Source: an uncultured Clostridia bacterium (GTDB taxonomy: Bacteria > Bacillota > Clostridia > TANB77 > CAG-508). Taken from it: 64,000 bases of DNA. The position numbers were made by a program, and so were the translations under genes. Numbering within the stretch: position 1 is the stretch's first letter; every line of letters starts with the position of its first letter. Of this stretch, positions 58,504 through 64,000 are shown one piece after another. The stretch lies in assembly GCA_934177725.1 (NCBI GenBank), contig CAKPPO010000008.1, forward strand, positions 1 through 64,000. The letters run 5' to 3'. Under the pieces are notes generated by a model. The model did not search any database. It saw nothing but the letters and a program-made list of their open reading frames with translations, and was not told the origin of the DNA.

Positions 58504-59286
58504 CTAATCTTTCTTTTTTATTTCTCTATAATCGTTTAATATTTTACTTAATTTTATTCTACTTATTCCTATATTTTCTGCTAATTTTGTTTTTGTCGGT
58601 TTCAACTCCATTGAATTATACAATTTTTTTATCAATCTTTTGTCTTCTTGTAATTCTTTTAATGTTATCTCTTCTTTTTTTATAAACTTATCTATTTCTT
58701 CTTGTACTTTTTCTTCTGTAATTTCTTCTTTTTCTAATTCTTTAAATAGTTTTTCATCATATTCGATCTTTAAAAATTCTTTTAAATAATTATATTTTGA
58801 ATTGAATATCTTTTGTATTATTTCTTTTGTAATAATTCCTTTTTTATTTATATAATCATTATAACTTGAATATTTATATTCTTTCTCTAATCTTACAATT
58901 CCAGCTTTTACTGGATTCATATGCACATATTTAATACACTTTGTTAAATAATCTTGATTATATATTTCCTTACATTCAAATCTATTTCTGAATACATATC
59001 CTACTCTTTTTTCCTCTTTATTGTAGTTTATTGCATATGTTGTATTTAATTTTCTCATAAATATAGTAAGCTCATTTATATCTTCTGTATATATAATTAT
59101 ATGTACATGATTTTCCATTACACAAAAACTTATAATGTCTATTTTTTGCTTTTCTTTAAAAAATTTCATCAAATAAATATACTTTTCTTTATACTTATTA
59201 TTATAAAATATCTTTTCTTTTTTTATTCCTTGGACCATTACATGAAAAAATCCATTCACTAAATCTTTTCTTGCTTTACGGGGCAT
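58504..59286 (-). mobile_element. REP-associated tyrosine transposase (RAYT), Y1/IS200-like
   Basis: A 260-residue gene. The HUH motif is H60-V-H62 in MENHVHIIIY, and the likely catalytic Tyr120 is in CIKYVHMNPVKAGIV, the RAYT signature. A C-terminal HTH (TKTKLAENIGISRIKLSKIL) extends the family core. Y1 RAYTs cut and join single-stranded DNA and are thought to spread REP palindromes. Here the gene is bracketed by inverted 49-base repeats with a palindromic core, the layout expected of a RAYT with its REPs. Confidence 0.88.
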
Positions 59287-59344
59287 AATACTACCTTCTT
59301 TCTTTTTATTATTTAGCCCCTATTTCATTTTTTCCTTTTTTATT

Positions 59345-59399
59345 AAAGGAGCGTCCCTCATGTTCCGAATTCGGAACGAAAAGGACCGTCCCTAGTGTT
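59345..59399. repeat. Right RAYT-flanking REP-like repeat
   Basis: Inverted counterpart of 58451-58499 (AAAGGAGCGTCCC...TTCCGAATTCGGAA...GGACCGTCCCTA). It overlaps the stop codon of the ABC-F gene. Confidence 0.8.
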
Positions 59400-60978
59400 A
59401 CTCGATTCCTAAATATTCATTATAAGTTACTTCTCTATCTACAACTCTATCTAGTTTTATATCTATTATTCTATTTGCTACTGTTTGTGTTAGTTGATGG
59501 TCGTGTGATGTAAATATAATATTTCCTTTAAATTTTGTCATTCCTTCATTTAATGCTGTTATACTTTCCATGTCAAGATGGTTTGTTGGTTCATCCATTA
59601 TTAAGAAATTTGCTCCTGAAAGCATCATTTTTGAAAGTACACATCTTACTTTTTCTCCACCTGATAGTACTTTTACATATTTAAGTGCTTCTTCACCAGA
59701 GAATAGCATTCTTCCTAGGAAACTTCTTACATATGTTTCGTCTGGGTCTTTTGAATATTGACGAAGCCAATCTGTTATTGTCATATCTTCTTCAAATAAA
59801 TAGTTGTTGTCTTTAGGGAAATATGTATTTGTAATTGTAGTTCCCCATTCAATTTCACCTTCGTCTGGCTCTAGTTCTCCAGCTATTATTTGGAATAATA
59901 CTGTTTTTGCATTTTCATTATCTGCTAAAAATGCTATTTTATCATCTGCTTTTACTACAAATGAAACATTATCTAATAATTTTTCTCCATTTATAGTTTT
60001 TGAAATATTTTTAACTTTTAATATTTCTTTTCCAGGTTCTCTATCTGGTTTGAAATCTATGTATGGATATCTTCTATTTGATGGTTTTATTTCATCTAAT
60101 TCTATTTTTTCCAATGATTTTTTTCTTGATGTTGCTTGTTTTGATTTTGAAGCATTTGCACTAAATCTTGCAATAAATGCTTGTAATTCTTTTATTTTTT
60201 CTTCTTTCTTCTTATTTTGTTCTTTCATTTGTTTTGCTAAAAGTTGGCTTGATTCATACCAGAAATCATAGTTTCCTGGATATACTTTTATTTGTCCAAA
60301 GTCAACATCTGCAATATGTGTACATACTTTATTTAAGAAATATCTATCGTGTGATACTACTATCACTGTGTTTTCAAAATTAATTAAGAATTCTTCAAGC
60401 CATGCTATGCTTTTTAAATCTAAGTCGTTTGTAGGTTCGTCCAATAGTAATATATCTGGATTTCCAAATAATGCTTGGGCTAAAAGTACTTTTACTTTTT
60501 CTTTTGCTTCTAGTTCACTCATTAATTTATAATGATTTTCTGTTTCTATTCCTAAATCATTTAAAAGTGCAGCTGCATCAGATTCTGCATTCCATCCATC
60601 TAATTCTGCAAATCTTTCTTCTAATTTTGCAGCTTTCATTCCATCTTCTTCACTAAAATCTGGTTTTGCATAAATAGCATCTTTTTCTTTCATTATATTA
60701 TATAATTCTTGGTTTCCCATTATAACTGTATCCATTACAGTATATTCTTCGTAAGCAAAGTGATCTTGTTTTAAAACAGATAGTCTTTCTGTTTTTTCCA
60801 TTGTTACTTCACCTTTGCTTGGTTCTAATTCTCCTGATAAAACTTTTAAAAATGTTGATTTTCCTGCACCATTTGCACCAATTATTCCATAGCAACATCC
60901 TTTATTAAATTTAATATTTACGTCTTCAAATAGTGTTCTTTTTCCAAATCTAATAGTAACACCTATAGCATTTAACAT
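59398..60978 (-). CDS. ABC-F family ATPase (YbiT/YkpA-like)
   Basis: 526 residues. First nucleotide domain: GIIGANGAGKSTFLKVL, LLDEPTNDLDLKS. Second: signature LSGGEKVRCVLSKMML and IMDEPTNHLDMESI, but its P-loop is degenerate (LADNENAKTVLF instead of GxNGxGKT). The linker is basic. ABC-F proteins act at the ribosomal E site, relieving stalls; one with degenerate second P-loop may hydrolyse ATP at one site only. Its job in an organism with proposed stalled CGG codons is an open question. Confidence 0.9.
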   Translation of the reverse strand: MLNAIGVTIRFGKRTLFEDVNIKFNKGCCYGIIGANGAGKSTFLKVLSGELEPSKGEVTMEKTERLSVLKQDHFAYEEYTVMDTVIMGNQELYNIMKEKDAIYAKPDFSEEDGMKAAKLEERFAELDGWNAESDAAALLNDLGIETENHYKLMSELEAKEKVKVLLAQALFGNPDILLLDEPTNDLDLKSIAWLEEFLINFENTVIVVSHDRYFLNKVCTHIADVDFGQIKVYPGNYDFWYESSQLLAKQMKEQNKKKEEKIKELQAFIARFSANASKSKQATSRKKSLEKIELDEIKPSNRRYPYIDFKPDREPGKEILKVKNISKTINGEKLLDNVSFVVKADDKIAFLADNENAKTVLFQIIAGELEPDEGEIEWGTTITNTYFPKDNNYLFEEDMTITDWLRQYSKDPDETYVRSFLGRMLFSGEEALKYVKVLSGGEKVRCVLSKMMLSGANFLIMDEPTNHLDMESITALNEGMTKFKGNIIFTSHDHQLTQTVANRIIDIKLDRVVDREVTYNEYLGIE

Positions 60979-61057
60979 GTTTTTTCCTCCTTATGTTCCT
61001 TTTTGGACATTTTCTTAATTATAGTTTTTCCATTTGGACGTTTTATTTTAGGCAGTA

Positions 61058-61104
61058 CCCAAAAGGAAACGTCCCCAAAGGTTAATCTGTCCCTTTTGGT
61101 AATT
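61058..61104. repeat. REP-like repeat (inverted copy of 38821 element)
   Basis: CCCAAAAGGAAACGTCCCC...GTTAATCTGTCCCTTTTGGT. On the minus strand it matches the element at 38821 at most positions. Confidence 0.7.
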
Positions 61105-61184
61105 TATTCTTTGGTATTATATACAATTTTTTGACTTTTGTAAAGGAATATTACGGACAAAAGGATTTTCAATGCTTTACCAAA

Positions 61185-61211
61185 AAATGAAAGTCATTTC
61201 GACTTTCATTT
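61185..61211 (-). terminator. Terminator of the DUF378 gene
   Basis: AAATGAAAGTC/GACTTTCATTT hairpin at the stop codon. Confidence 0.7.
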
Positions 61212-61403
61212 CTAATCTTTATTAAATATTAACTTAATTCCCCATAAACCTGAGATTCCAACTAAAATATAAATTATTCTAGTTATAACAGATAATCCAC
61301 CAAATATTGCTTCTACTAAATTGAAGTTAAATATTCCTACTAATCCCCAGTTTATAGCACCAATAATGATTAAAACAAGTGCAATTGTATCTATTACCTT
61401 CAT
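61212..61403 (-). CDS. DUF378 membrane protein
   Basis: 63 residues, two membrane helices, with the DUF378 sequence IIGAINWGLVGIFNFNLVEAIFG. Function unknown. Monocistronic. Confidence 0.9.
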   Translation of the reverse strand: MKVIDTIALVLIIIGAINWGLVGIFNFNLVEAIFGGLSVITRIIYILVGISGLWGIKLIFNKD

Positions 61404-61465
61404 AGCTTTTTCCTTCCTTTTCTATAATTTTAATCATATTATATGCATTTTTTACCTTTTTATAC

Positions 61466-61507
61466 AAAAATGCAAATTATATAAAGTTTTTATATAATTT
61501 GCATTTT
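61466..61507 (-). terminator. Terminator of corA
   Basis: AAAAATGCAAATTATATAAA with its complement around a three-base loop, 55 bases after the corA stop. Confidence 0.75.
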
Positions 61508-61561
61508 ACTTTTTGTTTTAAAAATTACTTAAAAAATATCTGGACCTTATGGGTAATTTAA

Positions 61562-62521
61562 TTAGTCTAACATATCTTTCTTTTTTAGCCAAATCATAGC
61601 TATAACTCCTAATATTATTGAAAATAATACTACTCCGTAAAATGCCCAAGGCGAATGGCTAAATTCCATAGGAACCTCAACATTCATTCCCCAATAACTT
61701 GCAATCATTGTTGGTATTGCTAAAATTATTGTTATTGATGTTAAAAATTTCATAACTCCATTTAAGTTATTTGAAATTATAGACGCATATGCATCCATTG
61801 TTCCATTTAAAATATCGCTATATATTTTTGACATTTCCATAGCTTGTTTATTCTCTATAATTGCATCTTCTAGTATATCTTCATCTTCCTCATATAATTT
61901 TATTATTTTTCCTCTTAAAGTTTTCTCCATGACTACTTCGTTTGATTTTAATGATGTTGTAAAATATACCAAACTTTTTTCTAAAGCAAGCATTTTTAAT
62001 AATTCCTTATTTTTTAAAGATGTTTTTAGTACACTTTCTGCTATTTCTGTTTCTTTGTTTATTCTTTTTAGATTTTTTAAGTATAATTCTGCGTTTTTGT
62101 AGAATATTTGTAAAATCATTCTACTTTTTTTATAAGTAATTATATTATTTTTTGTTTTATTTTTTTCTAATTCTGAAATTACTTTATTTTGTTTCAAAGA
62201 TACCGTAATAAAATAGTCATCTCTTACTATTATCATTCCAAGAGGCATTGTAGAATATACTTGTTCGTTACTTTCTTTTTCCATTATAGGTACATCTATA
62301 ATAAATAATGTTGTATTGTCATCGTCCTCTACGTCAATTCTGGCTTTTTCTTCATAGTCTAGTGAATAGCGTATGAAATCTTCTTTTATTTTTATTTTTT
62401 TACATACTTTTTCAATTTCTTCTTCTGTCGGGGCAATCATATTTATCCAATTTCCTTTTTTAAATTCATTTACTTCTTCTGTTATATTTGTCTCCATATC
62501 TGTGTTATACATTTTTATCAT
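61562..62521 (-). CDS. corA: CorA family Mg2+/Co2+ transporter
   Basis: 319 residues: large N-terminal cytoplasmic domain, then two C-terminal membrane helices with the selectivity motif GMN in SYWGMNVEVP. Forms a pentameric divalent cation channel. Strong AAGGGGTG. Single gene. Confidence 0.93.
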   Translation of the reverse strand: MIKMYNTDMETNITEEVNEFKKGNWINMIAPTEEEIEKVCKKIKIKEDFIRYSLDYEEKARIDVEDDDNTTLFIIDVPIMEKESNEQVYSTMPLGMIIVRDDYFITVSLKQNKVISELEKNKTKNNIITYKKSRMILQIFYKNAELYLKNLKRINKETEIAESVLKTSLKNKELLKMLALEKSLVYFTTSLKSNEVVMEKTLRGKIIKLYEEDEDILEDAIIENKQAMEMSKIYSDILNGTMDAYASIISNNLNGVMKFLTSITIILAIPTMIASYWGMNVEVPMEFSHSPWAFYGVVLFSIILGVIAMIWLKKKDMLD

Positions 62522-62579
62522 ATAATATTCACCCCTTTTTACTCTTTTACTATTATAGCCTTTTTTTTATATTTATGCA

Positions 62580-62608
62580 ACAAAAAACAGCTACAGCTGC
62601 TTTTTGTT
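62580..62608 (-). terminator. Terminator downstream of the riboswitch gene
   Basis: AACAAAAAACAGCT...AGCTG-T-run hairpin, 15 bases past the stop of the gene at 62623. Confidence 0.75.
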
Positions 62609-62622
62609 TATACTTTATCTTT

Positions 62623-63276
62623 CTATTTATTTTTTAATGTATATTGACTTATATCTGGTTCAACAAATATTGTATCTTCTACATTATTAAATTCATATTC
62701 TCTATCTGAAACAGTTTCATCTTCGATTACTTTAACTAAAAGACCTGTATCTTTGTCAATATATATTTTAGTTCCTTTAGAGGTTAATGATGTTGTAGAA
62801 GTAAATCCTTTTATAACATAACATTCTTTGTCGTTGCATTTTTCAGATTTTATATTAGAAATTATACTTCCTATAAATGTTTGCCATTTATTATCTGTTT
62901 CTAATTGATTATAAATATTTACTGACATTAGTGTTGAAGTATCTAATTGAGCTATTTTTGAGTCTTTTGTTTCTGTAAAAATATCTACTCTTTCTCCATT
63001 ATTATACATAGATATTTTTATTTCATTTTCGTTTGAAGTTTTTTCTAGAAAAACTGCTTGTTTATTATCTTTTTGATAATATTTCATTATTATTTTTGTT
63101 CCATCTTCTTTTGTTGATTCTGATTTTACAAAATAATTTGTACTATTTGAATATTTAGATATTTTATTTTGTAAATTTCTAATTATTATATAATTTCTTA
63201 TTGTATGAATTAAAGTAAGAACTAGTAAAATTATTAATATGATTCCTATTACTTTTAATATTTTTTTAGTCCTCAT
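62623..63276 (-). CDS. Membrane-anchored LolA-fold-like protein under c-di-GMP control
   Basis: 217 residues from ATG 63276 (AAAGGAGTG). N-terminal membrane anchor (7-25), then a beta-rich extracellular domain resembling LolA/LppX-type folds (TKIIMKYYQKDNKQAVFLEK, GTKIYIDKDTGLLVKVIEDE). Similar proteins in Clostridia are uncharacterised. A c-di-GMP-I riboswitch occupies the leader just before the ribosome site, suggesting that envelope or attachment state controls it. Confidence 0.75.
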   Translation of the reverse strand: MRTKKILKVIGIILIILLVLTLIHTIRNYIIIRNLQNKISKYSNSTNYFVKSESTKEDGTKIIMKYYQKDNKQAVFLEKTSNENEIKISMYNNGERVDIFTETKDSKIAQLDTSTLMSVNIYNQLETDNKWQTFIGSIISNIKSEKCNDKECYVIKGFTSTTSLTSKGTKIYIDKDTGLLVKVIEDETVSDREYEFNNVEDTIFVEPDISQYTLKNK

Positions 63277-63295
63277 AAAAATCACTCCTTTTCTT

Positions 63296-63362
63296 TCGTG
63301 CAACCTAGCTATCATGAGCACTCAGCTTTTAGACCTATGGCTTTGCGTCATAAACTTTCGTT
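63296..63362 (-). promoter_or_regulatory. Cyclic di-GMP-I riboswitch (GEMM)
   Basis: On the minus strand: GACGCAAAGCCATAGGTC, then a P2/P3 hairpin (GCTGAGTGCTCATGATAGC), then TAGGTTGC. The ACGCAAAGCC and GGTTGC blocks and their spacing match the GEMM consensus. It lies about ten bases upstream of the ribosome site of the gene at 62623, compatible with control of translation or of termination. Confidence 0.88.
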
Positions 63363-63447
63363 TATTTTGCCTTTATACAAATTCTATGTCTATTATAACA
63401 TAATTTTACATAATTTACAATATTTAACTAACTTTACCTTTGCACAT

Positions 63448-63506
63448 AAAAAAGCGAGCCTAAAATTTTCTATCAAATGTAAATTTTAAGAAAATTTAAG
63501 GCTCGC
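63448..63506 (-). terminator. Hairpin with T-run upstream of riboswitch
   Basis: GCGAGCCTTAAATTTTC...GAAAATTTTAGGCTCGC then T6 on the minus strand. A second stop signal or the end of a short RNA. Confidence 0.6.
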
Positions 63507-63560
63507 CATATTTATCTAGTACAGAAATTCCTCCTACAAGGAGAACTTTCTTACTATATA

Positions 63561-63593
63561 AAAAAAATCAGCTACAAAAATAGCTGATTTTTT
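63561..63593 (-). terminator. Terminator of the DUF308 gene
   Basis: A7-TCAGCTA/TAGCTGA-T6 hairpin directly at the stop. Confidence 0.85.
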
Positions 63594-63594
63594 A

Positions 63595-63999
63595 TTATAA
63601 TTGTTTTATATTGCGTAAAAATATTACATTTTCTATAATATCCATTACTGCATAAACTAGCATTAAAATTCCTACTGTTACAACAATTGTACCTTGATTT
63701 AGCACAATATATAATCCACAACAGAACATTATAATAGAAATTATTAATGTATATATCCATATATTTGATTTTATTGCTCTTAATTTTAAAGAAGAACTAG
63801 CTCTGACTACACTGCTATAAATTATCCATATTCCTATTATAATACGGAATATACTTCCTATAGTTGCACTATAAATGATAGTAATTATTCCTATTACAAT
63901 TGTCATTACTCCATAAATTAAATGATAATTATATAAGTCATTTTGACCATTTATTTTAATGTAATTTACAATTTGATAAATTCCAACAATAATAAGGCC
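63595..63999 (-). CDS. DUF308 (HdeD-like) membrane protein, 5' end outside window
   Basis: At least 134 residues; the frame stays open to the right edge upstream of an internal Met, so the true start lies outside. Repeated membrane hairpins with GIITIIYSATIGSIFRIIIGIWIIYSS and LNQGTIVVTVGILMLVYAVMDIIE are typical of DUF308/HdeD. Possible role in acid stress by homology only. Confidence 0.8.
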   Translation of the reverse strand, partial: GLIIVGIYQIVNYIKINGQNDLYNYHLIYGVMTIVIGIITIIYSATIGSIFRIIIGIWIIYSSVVRASSSLKLRAIKSNIWIYTLIISIIMFCCGLYIVLNQGTIVVTVGILMLVYAVMDIIENVIFLRNIKQL

Positions 64000-64000
64000 T

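Larger units (their letters stand above)
63277..63594. other. Leader region with riboswitch and hairpin
   Basis: From right to left on the minus strand: terminator of the DUF308 gene, a hairpin with T-run (63448-63506), and the c-di-GMP-I riboswitch (63296-63362). No gene. Confidence 0.6.

Overview
This window looks like chromosome from a very AT-rich, endospore-forming Firmicute of the class Clostridia, probably an uncultured gut lineage (the lineage is inference). Support comes from strong AGGAGG ribosome sites, frequent TTG/GTG starts, spore genes (alpha/beta SASP, YpeB, SleB, CotF-like coat proteins), the mreBCD-PBP2-minC shape cluster next to radC, and bacterial sigma-A type promoters and terminators. 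Most genes lie on the minus strand.

Layout. 1-3900: a partial secreted protein, an Asn-rich gene pair, a DUF4160/DUF2442 pair (the first gene frameshifted) and small unknowns. 3994-10376: minC, PBP2, mreD, mreC, mreB, radC and DUF4321, all reading leftward. 10700-25700: mecA, an M23 peptidase, coat proteins, a nucleotidase, pcrA, a candidate type I toxin unit, a phosphatase, a ZIP transporter, an acyltransferase, an IPQTG-anchored surface protein, rdgB, a Nudix-like regulator, a radical-SAM-like protein and prfA. 25800-34200: a YhaO/YhaN nuclease pair, an Rpn-type nuclease, an orphan VirD4 coupling ATPase with two small genes, and a DnaJ-like chaperone. 34300-41600: ddl, murF, a germination cluster (SASP, ypeB, sleB), a diacylglycerol glycosyltransferase, yhbY, a long palindromic repeat and tRNA-Arg(UCU). 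41700-64000: an M18 aminopeptidase, a VanW protein, tRNA-Arg(ACG), yraN-dprA-comM, the copper operon csoR-copZ-copA, tRNA-Pro, a Rieske oxidoreductase, HtrA, an HD-GYP protein, tex, a REP-associated transposase, an ABC-F ATPase, corA, a gene under a c-di-GMP-I riboswitch, and a partial DUF308 protein.

The most striking observation is that five conserved genes (mreC, mreB, virD4, vanW-like, comM) are each split by the same event. An extra C precedes a conserved glycine codon GGN, so the ribosome meets an in-frame CGG; skipping one base restores the full protein. Two of the sites are P-loop glycines. By eye, CGG is otherwise almost absent in frame (two cases, both in genes of unknown function), although CGG spanning two codons (NNC GGN, NCG GNN) is common. 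The only CGN-reading tRNA in the window has anticodon ACG, which would not be expected to read CGG. This points to an unassigned or very slow CGG codon with +1 recoding; a systematic sequencing artefact is the main alternative.

Other systems worth attention are the RAYT transposase flanked by inverted REP-like repeats with related GGGAC-type palindromes between genes; a reused 14-base palindrome forming terminators behind unrelated genes; a hydrophobic 39-residue type I toxin candidate whose mRNA ends are complementary; and a c-di-GMP riboswitch in the same window as an HD-GYP phosphodiesterase candidate.
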